Positions 52,409 to 61,561 of a stretch of 64,000 nucleotides of DNA are shown here, piece after piece. The number at the start of each line of letters is the position of its first letter. Position 1 is the stretch's first letter. The stretch spans positions 186,001-250,000 of the forward strand of contig NZ_JBHSEC010000022.1 of NCBI RefSeq assembly GCF_042651785.1, in the 5' to 3' direction. Source of the stretch: Chungangia koreensis (lineage in GTDB: Bacteria > Bacillota > Bacilli > Bacillales_A > Planococcaceae). The translations under genes were made by a program, and so were the position numbers. A model generated the notes under the pieces. That model worked only from the letters and a program-made list of their open reading frames with translations, had not been told where the DNA came from and searched no databases.

Positions 52409-52849
52409 ATGAAACTGCATGAATTAAAACCAGCAGAAGGTTCCCGTAAAGAACGCAATCGTTTAGGTCGCGGTATCGGTTCCGGTAATGGTAAAACTTC
52501 AGGTAAAGGTCATAAAGGTCAAAAAGCACGTTCCGGCGGCGGTGTACGTCCTGGATTTGAAGGTGGTCAAATGCCTTTATTCCAACGTTTACCTAAGCGC
52601 GGATTTACGAACATCAACCGTAAAGAGTTCGCGATCGTGAACCTTGAAACGTTGAACCGTTTCGAAGAAGGCACAGAGGTAACACCTGAATTGCTTATCG
52701 AAACTGGTGTTGTGAGCAATGCGAAGTCAGGCATCAAGATTTTGGGTAACGGAACTCTTGAAAAGAAATTGACTATCAAAGCACACAAATTCTCCGCCTC
52801 CGCGAAAGAAGCAATTGAAAACGCAGGCGGTCAAACAGAGGTGATCTGA
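52409..52849 (+). CDS. rplO: 50S ribosomal protein L15
   Basis: 146 aa with a Gly/Arg/Lys-rich extended N-terminus (RLGRGIGSGNGKTSGKGHKGQKARSG, in part) and a globular end. ATG 52409 follows AATAAGGAGGTG; an in-frame GTG at 52400 is part of that site. Stop shares one base with secY. Confidence 0.96.
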   Translation: MKLHELKPAEGSRKERNRLGRGIGSGNGKTSGKGHKGQKARSGGGVRPGFEGGQMPLFQRLPKRGFTNINRKEFAIVNLETLNRFEEGTEVTPELLIETGVVSNAKSGIKILGNGTLEKKLTIKAHKFSASAKEAIENAGGQTEVI

Positions 52850-54144
52850 TGTTTCAAACAATCTCCAATTTTATGCGCGTGAGAGATATCCGAAATAAAA
52901 TTTTGTTCACCCTGTTAATGCTGATTGTATTCCGAATCGGCACATTTATACCTGTTCCAGGTGTAGATGCAGAAGTATTACAAGCGACAGATCAGAATAG
53001 TCTGATCGGTTTCTTGAATACTTTCGGCGGTGGTGCCCTTAAGAACTTCTCGATCTTAGCGATGGGTATCATGCCTTACATTACAGCTTCCATTATTGTA
53101 CAGCTTTTACAAATGGATGTAGTTCCGAAGTTTACTGAATGGGCTAAACAAGGGGACGTTGGTCGCCGTAAGCTTGCTCAATTCACTCGATACTTTACAA
53201 TCGTCTTGGCATTTATCCAAGCGATTGCCATGTCTTATGGTTTCAACCGTATGTATGGTGGAACATTAATCCACAACGATAGCATAAGCACATATATTGT
53301 CATTGCGATCGTATTAACTGGTGGTACAGCATTCCTTCTTTGGTTAGGTGAGCAAATCACTGCTAAAGGGGTAGGTAATGGTATTTCCATTATTATCTTT
53401 GCTGGTATCGTGGCTGCAATTCCGAGTGCAGTCAACCAAATCTATTCTCAGCAAATTGAGGGTGCAGGTGAAGCATTGTTCATCCGCATTATCGTCTTGG
53501 TATTACTCTTACTTGCTGTAATTGCAATCACAGTAGGAACTATTTACGTTGCTCAAGCATTACGTAAAATTCCGATCCAATATGCAAAACGTGTAACTGG
53601 TCGTTCCCAATCAACAGGAGGACAGCAAACGCATCTTCCATTGAAAGTGAATGCGGCCGGCGTTATTCCAGTAATCTTCGCTGTAGCGTTTATCATTACG
53701 CCACAGTCTATCGCTTCTTTCTTTGGTACGAATAAAGTAACGACGTTCATCATGAACACGTTCGATTATTCGAAGCCAATCGGTATGATCATTTACATTG
53801 CGTTGATTCTTGCGTTTACGTATTTCTATGCGTTTATCCAAGTCAACCCTGAAAAGATCTCCGATAACTTGAAAAAGCAAGGTGCGTACATCCCGGGAAT
53901 TCGCCCAGGCCAAAATACGCAAGATTACTTAACAACAGTACTCTACCGCTTGACATTCGTAGGAGCAATCTTCCTTGCTGTCTTAGCTGTTCTTCCGATC
54001 TTGTTCATTAACTTTGCGGGTCTACCACCTGCTGCACAAATTGGCGGAACAAGCTTGCTCATCATAGTAGGGGTAGCCCTTGAAACGATGAAACAGTTGG
54101 AAGCGCAACTCGTTAAGCGTCATTATAAAGGCTTTATGAAATAA
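52849..54144 (+). CDS. secY: Preprotein translocase subunit SecY
   Basis: 431 aa, ten membrane spans forming the protein-conducting channel with SecE. Recognisable parts: plug/TM2 region GGGALKNFSILAMGIMPYITASIIVQLLQ, the cytoplasmic loop RVTGRSQSTGGQQTHLPLKVNAAGVIPVIFA, and the IRPGQNTQDYL loop for SecA/ribosome contact. TGATG overlap with rplO. Confidence 0.97.
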   Translation: MFQTISNFMRVRDIRNKILFTLLMLIVFRIGTFIPVPGVDAEVLQATDQNSLIGFLNTFGGGALKNFSILAMGIMPYITASIIVQLLQMDVVPKFTEWAKQGDVGRRKLAQFTRYFTIVLAFIQAIAMSYGFNRMYGGTLIHNDSISTYIVIAIVLTGGTAFLLWLGEQITAKGVGNGISIIIFAGIVAAIPSAVNQIYSQQIEGAGEALFIRIIVLVLLLLAVIAITVGTIYVAQALRKIPIQYAKRVTGRSQSTGGQQTHLPLKVNAAGVIPVIFAVAFIITPQSIASFFGTNKVTTFIMNTFDYSKPIGMIIYIALILAFTYFYAFIQVNPEKISDNLKKQGAYIPGIRPGQNTQDYLTTVLYRLTFVGAIFLAVLAVLPILFINFAGLPPAAQIGGTSLLIIVGVALETMKQLEAQLVKRHYKGFMK

Positions 54145-54182
54145 TGATTTCTTAAGGCGAAAAAATTGAGGGGGCAACGCGT

Positions 54183-54836
54183 ATGAACATCGTATTAATG
54201 GGTCTACCTGGTGCCGGTAAAGGTACTCAGGCTGACAAAATTGTTGATAAATACGGAATCCCTCATATTTCTACAGGCGATATGTTCCGCGCCGCTATTA
54301 AAGAAGGAACGGAACTTGGCCTAAAAGCGAAATCCTTCATGGATCAGGGAGCGTTGGTCCCTGATGAAGTAACAATTGGTATTGTTCGCGAAAGATTGAG
54401 CAAGCCGGATTGTGAAAATGGATTCCTCCTTGACGGGTTTCCTCGCACTGTCCCTCAGGCAGAGGCGCTTGATGCGACTTTGTCTGAATTGGGCAAAAAA
54501 GTGGAACACGTCCTCAACATTGTTGTGGAAAAGGAAGAATTGATTAAACGTCTTACAGGTAGACGCATCTGCAGAACATGCGGTGCTTCTTACCACATGG
54601 TTTTTAACCCGCCAAAAGTCGAAGGCATTTGCGACCGTGATGGTGGCGAGCTTTACCAACGTGAAGATGACAATCCGGAAACGGTCACGAACCGTCTGGA
54701 AGTAAATATGAAACAGACGAAACCACTATTGGACTTCTATGAAGCCAAAGGTGTTTTATCGAATATTGACGGTCAGCAAGATATCAATAAGGTCTTCGCT
54801 GATTTAGACGCTCTGTTACAGAGCAGCCAAGGCTGA
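54183..54836 (+). CDS. adk: Adenylate kinase
   Basis: 217 aa, ATP + AMP to 2 ADP. P-loop GLPGAGKGTQ, AMP site STGDMFRAAI, LID domain with zinc ligands CRTC (near residue 130) and CDRD, the Cys3-Asp variant usual in Bacillus. DGFPRTVPQAEAL and the C-terminal helix are complete. A short hairpin ACTGCC/GGCAGT (54860-54877) follows without a T run. Confidence 0.97.
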   Translation: MNIVLMGLPGAGKGTQADKIVDKYGIPHISTGDMFRAAIKEGTELGLKAKSFMDQGALVPDEVTIGIVRERLSKPDCENGFLLDGFPRTVPQAEALDATLSELGKKVEHVLNIVVEKEELIKRLTGRRICRTCGASYHMVFNPPKVEGICDRDGGELYQREDDNPETVTNRLEVNMKQTKPLLDFYEAKGVLSNIDGQQDINKVFADLDALLQSSQG

Positions 54837-54891
54837 TTCCCTACAAACTGGGCGCAGTGACTGCCTCCGAGGGCAGTGCAGCAATTGACAC

Positions 54892-55225
54892 TATTTAAAG
54901 AGTTGCAAAAGCTAAATGGAACCCGGTATGCGAACTGCAGGATAAACGGCACAGGAAGGTACTGGCGTTAAGGCTATGTACCGAAAGAAAAGGGTATAAT
55001 GCAGTTCAGTAGGTTCTCTGCAAAAGTACTCGGGACTCATTCGGGGCGATCCGGGAAAAGTAAGATCGACCGGAACAGTCCACTCCTTGGGTTGTAGGAA
55101 AGCGAAATCTGACGAGCGTCTTTCAACATCTCTCATGCAATCCAAACATATGGTGGAAAGTATGGCTTTCCGAATAGCCTGAAAGTGGCAGATTGATGAT
55201 GGGGACCTGAATTGGATACAGAAGG
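54892..55225 (+). pseudogene. map: Decayed map (methionine aminopeptidase) remnant
   Basis: The adk-infA spacer, where map normally lies, has no intact gene but translates to map-like fragments in changing frames. From 54904: CKS-stop-MEPGMRTAG-stop-TAQE, compare the MetAP start with CKS..E..MR.AG.IVA. From 54989: KGYNAV (FKGYNGF block). From 55073, in three frames: EQS, then LLGL-stop-E, then AKSDERLS (55102-55125). Last, NISHAIQTYGGKYGF (55125-55169), which is the conserved ISHAIQ..A...GF block. The remnant is ~335 bp against ~745 bp for intact map; the metal-ligand region after YGF is missing. A second map must exist elsewhere if the host is viable. Confidence 0.85.
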
Positions 55226-55237
55226 GAGACAGGGTTG

Positions 55238-55456
55238 ATGGCGAAAGACGATGTTATTGAAGTCGAAGGCACAGTAGTTGAAACTTTGCCAAACGCGATG
55301 TTTAAGGTAGAATTGGAAAATGGGCATACAATTCTTGCTCACGTATCCGGTAAAATTCGTATGCATTTCATCCGTATTTTACCTGGAGATAAAGTCACGA
55401 TCGAGTTATCTCCTTACGATTTGACTCGCGGTCGTATCACATACCGTTTTAAATGA
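55238..55456 (+). CDS. infA: Translation initiation factor IF-1
   Basis: 72-aa OB-fold protein blocking the A site during initiation. MAKDDVIEVEGTVVETLPNAMFKVELENGH and the C-terminal LTRGRITYRFK are diagnostic. ATG 55238 with AGGGAGACAGGG upstream. Confidence 0.97.
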   Translation: MAKDDVIEVEGTVVETLPNAMFKVELENGHTILAHVSGKIRMHFIRILPGDKVTIELSPYDLTRGRITYRFK

Positions 55457-55493
55457 TCTTTTGCACTCCGAACTATTAAGGAGGTTGGGTTAG

Positions 55494-55607
55494 ATGAAAG
55501 TGAGACCATCTGTGAAACCGATCTGCGAAAAATGTAAAGTTATTCGCCGACGCGGTAAAGTAATGGTAATCTGTGAAAATCCTAAACATAAACAAAGACA
55601 AGGTTAA
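55494..55607 (+). CDS. rpmJ: 50S ribosomal protein L36 (zinc-binding type)
   Basis: 37 aa: MKVRPSVKPICEKCKVIRRR with Cys11/Cys14, then Cys27 and His32, so the zinc site is complete. AAGGAGGTTGGG upstream. Lies between infA and rpsM as usual. Confidence 0.97.
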   Translation: MKVRPSVKPICEKCKVIRRRGKVMVICENPKHKQRQG

Positions 55608-55631
55608 TTATAAAGGAGGTGCAATGGTTAC

Positions 55632-55997
55632 ATGGCACGTATTGCTGGTGTAGACGTTCCGCGCGATAAACGCGTTGTAATTTCATTGACATATATCTAC
55701 GGTGTAGGTAAAGCTACAGCACAAAAAGTTCTTTCTGCTGCTGGCGTAAACGAAGATACTCGTGTCCGTGATCTTACTGAAGATGAATTGGACAAAATCC
55801 GTGAACAATTAGGCATGTTGAAAGTTGAAGGTGACCTTCGTCGTGAAGTATCCCTTAACATTAAACGTTTGATGGAAATCGGAAGCTTCCGTGGTATCCG
55901 TCACCGTCGTGGTTTGCCTGTACGCGGTCAAAATACGAAGAACAACGCTCGTACGCGTAAAGGTCCTCGTAAGACTGTAGCAAACAAGAAAAAATAA
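55632..55997 (+). CDS. rpsM: 30S ribosomal protein S13
   Basis: 121 aa, head protein forming bridges to the 50S. MARIAGVDVPRDKRVVISLTYIYGVG start; C-terminal RGLPVRGQNTKNNARTRKGPRKTVANKKK contacts P-site tRNA. AAAGGAGGTG upstream. Confidence 0.97.
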   Translation: MARIAGVDVPRDKRVVISLTYIYGVGKATAQKVLSAAGVNEDTRVRDLTEDELDKIREQLGMLKVEGDLRREVSLNIKRLMEIGSFRGIRHRRGLPVRGQNTKNNARTRKGPRKTVANKKK

Positions 55998-56019
55998 TCG
56001 GTAAAGGAGGTCAAACAAC

Positions 56020-56409
56020 ATGGCACGTAAACAACAAACTCGTAAGCGCCGTGTGAAAAAGAATATCGAATCCGGTATTGCACACATCCGCTCTACATTC
56101 AACAACACAATCGTAACGATCACTGATATGCAAGGTAACGCGGTTTCTTGGTCAAGTGCAGGTGCTCTTGGTTTCAGAGGTTCCCGTAAGTCTACTCCAT
56201 TTGCTGCTCAAATGGCTGCAGAGACTGCTGCAAAGGCGTCCCTTGAACATGGTCTTAAGACGTTGGAAGTAACTGTTAAAGGCCCAGGTGCTGGCCGTGA
56301 AGCTGCAATCCGTGCATTGCAAGCTGCTGGTCTTGAAGTCACTGCAATCAAAGACGTAACTCCTGTTCCGCATAACGGTTGCCGTCCGCCAAAACGTCGT
56401 CGTGTATAA
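56020..56409 (+). CDS. rpsK: 30S ribosomal protein S11
   Basis: 129-aa platform protein. GIAHIRSTFNNTIVTITDMQGN and the end VTPVPHNGCRPPKRRRV are conserved. The spacer after it has a hairpin CAGAGA-ACAG-TCTCTG (56470-56485), possibly a processing site before rpoA. Confidence 0.97.
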   Translation: MARKQQTRKRRVKKNIESGIAHIRSTFNNTIVTITDMQGNAVSWSSAGALGFRGSRKSTPFAAQMAAETAAKASLEHGLKTLEVTVKGPGAGREAAIRALQAAGLEVTAIKDVTPVPHNGCRPPKRRRV

Positions 56410-56540
56410 TGGGTGCTACTCCATTTGATTGAGAAACAACTTTCTTGTGCAAACTGAATTGTGCAACTGCAGAGAACAGTCTCTGTGAATCGATTGATGG
56501 AAAGACCTATACATTTGACGTTTTGAAGGAGGTAAATTGA

Positions 56541-57485
56541 ATGATCGAAATTGAAAAACCAAAGATTGAAACTGTTGAGATCAGCGAAGATGCCAAATTT
56601 GGCAAATTCATAGTGGAACCGCTTGAGCGTGGATATGGGACGACCTTAGGGAATTCCTTGCGTCGAATCCTTCTATCATCCTTACCAGGTGCTGCAGTCA
56701 CTTCTATTCAAATTGACGGAGTACTTCATGAGTTCTCCACTGTCGAAGGCGTCGTAGAAGACGTAGCATCGATCATTTTGAATGTGAAGAAACTGGCACT
56801 GAAAATCTACTCTGACGAAGAAAAAGTCATAGAGATTGATGTGAAGGGTGAAGGAACGGTTACGGCTGCCGACATTACACATGATAGTGATGTTGAAATT
56901 CTGAATCCGGATCTTTTTATTGCGACAATCGGTAAAAACGGCCATCTTCGTATGCGTATGTATGCACATAGAGGCCGCGGTTATACTCCTGCTGATCAAA
57001 ACAAACGTGAGGATCTTCCAATCGGCGTGATCCCGATCGACTCTATTTACACTCCAGTTTCACGCGTCAATTTCCAAGTAGAGAATACTCGTGTTGGTCA
57101 AATGACTAATTTCGATAAACTTACGCTTGATGTGTGGACAGATGGCAGCATCGGTCCAAAAGAGGCGATTTCGCTTGGCGCGAAAATTTTAACAGAGCAT
57201 TTGAATATCTTTGTAGGTATGACTGATGAGGCTCAAACTGCTGAAATCATGGTTGAAAAAGAGGAAGACCAAAAGGAAAAAGTTTTAGAGATGACGATCG
57301 AAGAACTTGACCTTTCTGTCCGTTCTTACAACTGTTTGAAACGTGCAGGCATTAATACTGTGCTTGAACTGACAAACAAGTCGGAAGACGAAATGATGAA
57401 AGTACGCAACCTCGGACGTAAATCCCTTGAAGAAGTTAAAGCGAAGTTAGATGAGCTTGGCTTAGGATTACGAATGGAAGACTAA
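56541..57485 (+). CDS. rpoA: RNA polymerase alpha subunit
   Basis: 314 aa. N-terminal dimerisation domain with FIVEPLERGYGTTLGNSLRRILLSSLPG, flexible linker near residues 230-245, and C-terminal domain (ELDLSVRSYNCLKRAGINTVLELTNKSE) that binds UP elements and activators. AAGGAGGTAAATTG upstream. Confidence 0.98.
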   Translation: MIEIEKPKIETVEISEDAKFGKFIVEPLERGYGTTLGNSLRRILLSSLPGAAVTSIQIDGVLHEFSTVEGVVEDVASIILNVKKLALKIYSDEEKVIEIDVKGEGTVTAADITHDSDVEILNPDLFIATIGKNGHLRMRMYAHRGRGYTPADQNKREDLPIGVIPIDSIYTPVSRVNFQVENTRVGQMTNFDKLTLDVWTDGSIGPKEAISLGAKILTEHLNIFVGMTDEAQTAEIMVEKEEDQKEKVLEMTIEELDLSVRSYNCLKRAGINTVLELTNKSEDEMMKVRNLGRKSLEEVKAKLDELGLGLRMED

Positions 57486-57534
57486 GCGCTAATTATTGAT
57501 AGATCACCATTTCCAACAAAGGAGGGAAACATCC

Positions 57535-57915
57535 ATGGGTTACAGAAAGCTTGGACGCACAAGTTCCCAACGTAAAGCTATGTTACGTGACTTGGCGACT
57601 GACCTAATTGTTCATGAGCGCCTTCAAACAACTGAAGCACGCGCAAAAGAACTTCGTTCAGTTGTTGAAAAAATGATCACTTTAGGTAAACGCGGTGATT
57701 TACATGCACGCCGTCAGGCAGCTGAATTCATCCGTCGTGAAGTTGCAACTTCTACTGATGAGGAAGGCAACGAAACAACAGTTTATGCTTTGCAAAAATT
57801 GTTCGACGATGTAGCACCACGCTACGCTGACCGTCAAGGCGGTTACACTCGGATCATGAAAGTTGGACCACGCCGCGGAGATGGCGCACCAACTGTAATT
57901 ATCGAGTTAGTTTAA
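57535..57915 (+). CDS. rplQ: 50S ribosomal protein L17
   Basis: 126 aa at the tunnel exit. MGYRKLGRTSSQRKAMLRDLATDLI start and GGYTRIMKVGPRRGDGAPTVIIELV end. ATG 57535 has AAAGGAGGG; an upstream in-frame start (57496) does not. Confidence 0.97.
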   Translation: MGYRKLGRTSSQRKAMLRDLATDLIVHERLQTTEARAKELRSVVEKMITLGKRGDLHARRQAAEFIRREVATSTDEEGNETTVYALQKLFDDVAPRYADRQGGYTRIMKVGPRRGDGAPTVIIELV

Positions 57916-58016
57916 TTCTTTGAGAATCGAGAGGGTGGTAGTTTGAGTTCGGACTTCACCCTCTTCTTTTAAAAAACGACATGGTTTATACGGCATTAAA
58001 AGCAGAGTGTTACGAT

Positions 58017-58221
58017 GAGCGCGCTAATTTGGCTTCGTCTCGTCTAGCTCTTCGCACCTCATTCAGGGTCCGGTGTGAGCAACCGGTCCCGCTATAATGG
58101 TAGAGCGCATTTCTTTGAATGAGGTGCGCGCTTTTTTTTATTTAATTTTATGTTAAAGTAGTCAATATTAAGGGCTGTGTAAGAGAGGTCAATCCACTTT
58201 TTACACAGAACCTGATATTGA
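58017..58221 (+). promoter_or_regulatory. Structured leader with terminator and long stem-loop before ecfA1
   Basis: Three elements in the 370-bp rplQ-ecfA1 gap. A 13-bp perfect stem CGCACCTCATTCA (58053-58065) / TGAATGAGGTGCG (58116-58128) runs into CGCTTTTTTTT and has an inner hairpin GGGTCCGGT/ACCGGTCCC (one mismatch). GAGCGCGC (58017-58024) could instead pair with GCGCGCT (58126-58132), disrupting the stem foot. A second, interrupted stem, TCAATATTAAGG..CTGTGTAA / TTACACAG..CCTGATATTGA, spans 58162-58221. The first is at least the alpha-operon terminator; riboswitch-like control of the transporter is a possibility. Confidence 0.65.
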
Positions 58222-58285
58222 ATCTCTTAAAACAGATAAGCAGAGTGCAGACGGTTTAGTTGAGCAGAGCAGAGGAGGGAAAAAG

Positions 58286-59131
58286 ATGGACAAGATCCTA
58301 TCATTAAAAAATGTTAACTATACATATACTCCAGATCAACCAGATTCTAGGTATGCCGTAAAAGACGTGACAATTGAAGCTTTTGACGGTGAATGGTTGG
58401 CGATTGTCGGCCACAACGGTTCTGGTAAATCTACACTTGCCCGATTGATGAATGGACTCCTCTTCCCTCAAGAGGGTACAGTCCATATTTTCGGTTTGGC
58501 AATGAATGAAAAAAACATATGGGAAATCCGTTCACGTTTAGGAATGGTTTTTCAAAATCCTGATAATCAGTTCGTTGGCGCCACAGTACAAGATGATGTG
58601 GCATTTGCCTTAGAGAACAATGGTGTTCCATACGAAGACATGGTGAAGCGGGTTGAGCATGCGCTACAACTTGTAAAAATGGAGCAATTTGTCGATCATG
58701 AACCTCACCATCTGTCTGGTGGGCAAAAGCAACGTGTTGCCATTGCAGGTGCTTTAGCCTTGCATCCGAAATTATTGATTTTAGATGAAGCAACTTCGAT
58801 GTTAGATCCACAAGGCCGAGAAGAAGTATTGCAAACTGTTCGGGAATTACGCGAGACTACAGGATTAACCGTCATCTCCATAACACATGACTTAGAAGAG
58901 GCGATGTCGGCTGACCGAATCATCGTCATGAATGACGGGCAAAAATATGCAGAAGGGATTCCCCGGGAAATATTTTCTTCGGGAAATAAATTAACCGAAT
59001 TAGGATTGGATCTCCCTTTTTCGTTGAAAATGACACATTTACTCCGTCAGGAAGGCGTGCAACTGATGGATGAGCATATGACAGAAGAAGAGTTGGTGAA
59101 TGATCTATGGACATCACACTTCAACAATTAG
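58286..59131 (+). CDS. ecfA1: ECF transporter ATPase EcfA1
   Basis: 281-aa ATPase of the energy-coupling factor core, shared by several vitamin-specific S components. Walker A GHNGSGKST, signature LSGGQKQRVAIAG, Walker B LLILDEATSMLDPQG, switch His SITHDLEEAM. AGAGGAGGG upstream. The next ATPase gene overlaps by 25 bases. Confidence 0.96.
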   Translation: MDKILSLKNVNYTYTPDQPDSRYAVKDVTIEAFDGEWLAIVGHNGSGKSTLARLMNGLLFPQEGTVHIFGLAMNEKNIWEIRSRLGMVFQNPDNQFVGATVQDDVAFALENNGVPYEDMVKRVEHALQLVKMEQFVDHEPHHLSGGQKQRVAIAGALALHPKLLILDEATSMLDPQGREEVLQTVRELRETTGLTVISITHDLEEAMSADRIIVMNDGQKYAEGIPREIFSSGNKLTELGLDLPFSLKMTHLLRQEGVQLMDEHMTEEELVNDLWTSHFNN

Positions 59132-59973
59132 GATATATATACGCAAAGGATACCCCTTTTGAGAAACGGGCATTGGTAGATGTAGATCTCCATATCCCAT
59201 CCGGCAGCTACTTTGCTGTTATAGGTCATACGGGATCAGGCAAATCAACCCTTCTTCAGCATTTAAATGGTCTGTTGAAACCAAGTGAAGGTTCCATTCA
59301 AATCGGGAAGATGCTCATTCCTGCAGGGAAGAAGAAACTCGACTTGAAACTCGTCAGACAAAAGGTCGGTATTGTCTTTCAGTTTCCGGAGCATCAATTA
59401 TTTGAGGAAACTGTTTTAAAAGATATTATGTTCGGTCCGATGAACTTTGGCGTGCCTGAACAGGTGGCTGAAGCACGAGCAAAAGAACTCGTACGGCTAT
59501 TGGGGCTTCCTGAAGAGGTGCTGCAAAAGTCTCCCTTCGATCTCTCAGGCGGCCAAATGCGCCGGGTTGCCATTGCAGGTGTATTAGCCATGGAACCTCA
59601 AGTGTTAGTGTTGGATGAACCAACGGCTGGTCTCGATCCACGCGGACGCCACGAAATAATGGACCTATTTGCAGAACTTCACCGGACAAAGAATTTAACG
59701 ACTATTTTAGTGACACATTCAATGGAAGATGCAGCACGATATGCTGATTACATTGCAATCATGCATGAAGGTCGATGTGTGGTTACCGGAACACCACGTG
59801 AAATCTTTGCTGATGAAAAGACGCTAAAGGCTTATCGATTGGAAGTACCTCGAATCGTCCGTTTCCAAAAGCAACTTGAACAAAGAATCGGTCGGGAGTT
59901 ACCGGAATTGGCATTGACAGAAGAGGAATTAACAAAGCTGATCGCTTCTGCTGCAAGAGGTGAACAATCATGA
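59107..59973 (+). CDS. ecfA2: ECF transporter ATPase EcfA2
   Basis: 288-aa partner ATPase. Walker A GHTGSGKST, Q-loop FQFPEHQLFEETV, signature LSGGQMRRVAIAG, Walker B VLVLDEPTAGLDPRG, THSMEDAARYAD. EcfA1 and EcfA2 form a heterodimer. Stop overlaps ecfT as ATGA. Confidence 0.96.
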   Translation: MDITLQQLGYIYAKDTPFEKRALVDVDLHIPSGSYFAVIGHTGSGKSTLLQHLNGLLKPSEGSIQIGKMLIPAGKKKLDLKLVRQKVGIVFQFPEHQLFEETVLKDIMFGPMNFGVPEQVAEARAKELVRLLGLPEEVLQKSPFDLSGGQMRRVAIAGVLAMEPQVLVLDEPTAGLDPRGRHEIMDLFAELHRTKNLTTILVTHSMEDAARYADYIAIMHEGRCVVTGTPREIFADEKTLKAYRLEVPRIVRFQKQLEQRIGRELPELALTEEELTKLIASAARGEQS

Positions 59974-60767
59974 TGGAGAAAATGATATTCGGCCGTTTTA
60001 TTCCTGGAGACTCATTCGTCCATCGACTCGATCCGCGAGCAAAGCTCATTTTTGTGTTTCTCTTCATTGCTGCTGTGTTTTTGGCCAATAATGCGTTGAC
60101 GTATGGAATACTCATCGTCTTTACGTTATTGGTGATCGCTTTATCGAAAATCCGTTTATACTTTCTGATCAATGGTTTGAAACCTGTACTCTTCTTAGTA
60201 GTCTTTACCTTCCTTCTTCATATCTTTTTCACGAAAGAAGGAGATCTCCTATGGCAATGGGGTTTCATTTCCATTTATGAAGAAGGATTGCGTCAAGGGA
60301 TCTTTATCTCAATCCGCTTTGTGGTACTCATCTTCATCACATCCGTTTTAACATTGACCACATCGCCGATTTCCATTACGGATGGCTTGGAAATTCTTCT
60401 TAATCCATTTAAACGTTTTAAGTTGCCAGTACATGAACTTGCCCTTATGATGTCCATTTCATTGCGCTTCATTCCAACGTTGATGGACGAAACGGACAAG
60501 ATCTTAAAAGCTCAGATGGCAAGGGGTTCGGATATTAGTTCCGGACCGATTAAGGAACGGGTAAAAGCTGTCGTTCCACTTTTAATCCCATTATTCGTCA
60601 GTGCATTTAAACGTGCTGAAGACTTAGCAGTGGCAATGGAAGTCCGAGGTTATAAAGGCGGGGAAGGAAGAACAAGGTTCCGCCAGCTTAAATGGGATTG
60701 GCGGGATACATCCATCATGGTTGTTCTTGCGATTCTAGCGGTCATCCTTTGGATTTTACGTTCGTAA
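59970..60767 (+). CDS. ecfT: ECF transporter transmembrane component EcfT
   Basis: 265-aa scaffold with membrane helices near residues 25-60, 70-85, 105-130 and at the C-terminus. Two conserved coupling motifs Ala-Arg-Gly: MARGSDI is seen (near residue 182), and MEVRGYKGG (near residue 213). Start MMEKMIFGRFIPGDSFVHRLDPRAKL is as in Bacillus. Confidence 0.95.
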   Translation: MMEKMIFGRFIPGDSFVHRLDPRAKLIFVFLFIAAVFLANNALTYGILIVFTLLVIALSKIRLYFLINGLKPVLFLVVFTFLLHIFFTKEGDLLWQWGFISIYEEGLRQGIFISIRFVVLIFITSVLTLTTSPISITDGLEILLNPFKRFKLPVHELALMMSISLRFIPTLMDETDKILKAQMARGSDISSGPIKERVKAVVPLLIPLFVSAFKRAEDLAVAMEVRGYKGGEGRTRFRQLKWDWRDTSIMVVLAILAVILWILRS

Positions 60768-60782
60768 AGGGGTTCGATTCGG

Positions 60783-61529
60783 ATGATGAAAAGAATGAAA
60801 GCGGTCATTAGTTATGACGGAAGTGGTTTTGCCGGGTATCAAGTCCAGCCGGGACATCGGACTGTCCAGTTAGAATTGGAAAAAGTGCTCACCTCCATGC
60901 ATAAAGGTACCCTGGTCCGAGTTTCTGCAAGTGGTAGAACCGATGCCGGGGTGCATGCTATTGGACAGGTCATCCATTTCGATACGAGCCTCTCTATACC
61001 TGAGGATCGTTGGCAAAAGGCACTCAATGTCCAGTTGCCGGCAGATATACGAGTGATGAGCGTAGAGGAGGCCCCTGAAGGCTTCCATGCGCGCTTTTCA
61101 GCAACGGGTAAGGTATATCGTTACAAATGGTCATTGACGCCCGTCCATAGCCCTTTTGAGCGTTTCCACACAACACATGTGACGTATCCACTTGATATAG
61201 CTCGTATGAGGGAAGCCGCTGCTTATTTTATAGGGACCTATGATTTCACAAGCTTCTGTTCTGCAAAGGCAGAAGTGGAGGACAGGGTACGTACCATCCA
61301 TCGTTTGGAGTTCGAGAGACATGGTGATCAATTGCATTTAGTAATCCAAGGGAACGGCTTCCTCTATAACATGGTCAGGATTATTGCCGGAACACTTTTT
61401 GATATTGGAATTGGAAAAAAAGATCCGACTGATATTCCGGGAATACTGGAAGAAAAGGATCGTCGGGCGGCCGGAAAAACCGCGCCGGCACAAGGTTTGT
61501 ACCTTGAAAAAGTCATCTATGGGAAATGA
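60783..61529 (+). CDS. truA: tRNA pseudouridine(38-40) synthase TruA
   Basis: 248 aa. Makes pseudouridine at positions 38-40 of the anticodon stem. Catalytic motif SGRTDAGVHAIGQV contains the nucleophilic Asp (near residue 54); FLYNMVRIIAGTL near residue 205 is conserved. Fifteen bases after ecfT, so co-transcribed with it. Confidence 0.96.
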   Translation: MMKRMKAVISYDGSGFAGYQVQPGHRTVQLELEKVLTSMHKGTLVRVSASGRTDAGVHAIGQVIHFDTSLSIPEDRWQKALNVQLPADIRVMSVEEAPEGFHARFSATGKVYRYKWSLTPVHSPFERFHTTHVTYPLDIARMREAAAYFIGTYDFTSFCSAKAEVEDRVRTIHRLEFERHGDQLHLVIQGNGFLYNMVRIIAGTLFDIGIGKKDPTDIPGILEEKDRRAAGKTAPAQGLYLEKVIYGK

Positions 61530-61561
61530 AACAACTTTTCCAGGTGTATTGGAATAATTCC

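Noticed and set aside
54912..55145. 77-codon minus-strand frame in the adk-infA gap
   Set aside because: The + strand fragments match MetAP in order; the minus frame has no recognisable product or start signal.
58085..58130. tRNA-like string (TATAATGGTAGAGCGC) before ecfA1
   Set aside because: It resembles a tRNA D-arm, but no matching acceptor, anticodon or T-arm can be drawn; the segment is better explained as the loop and stem of the terminator.
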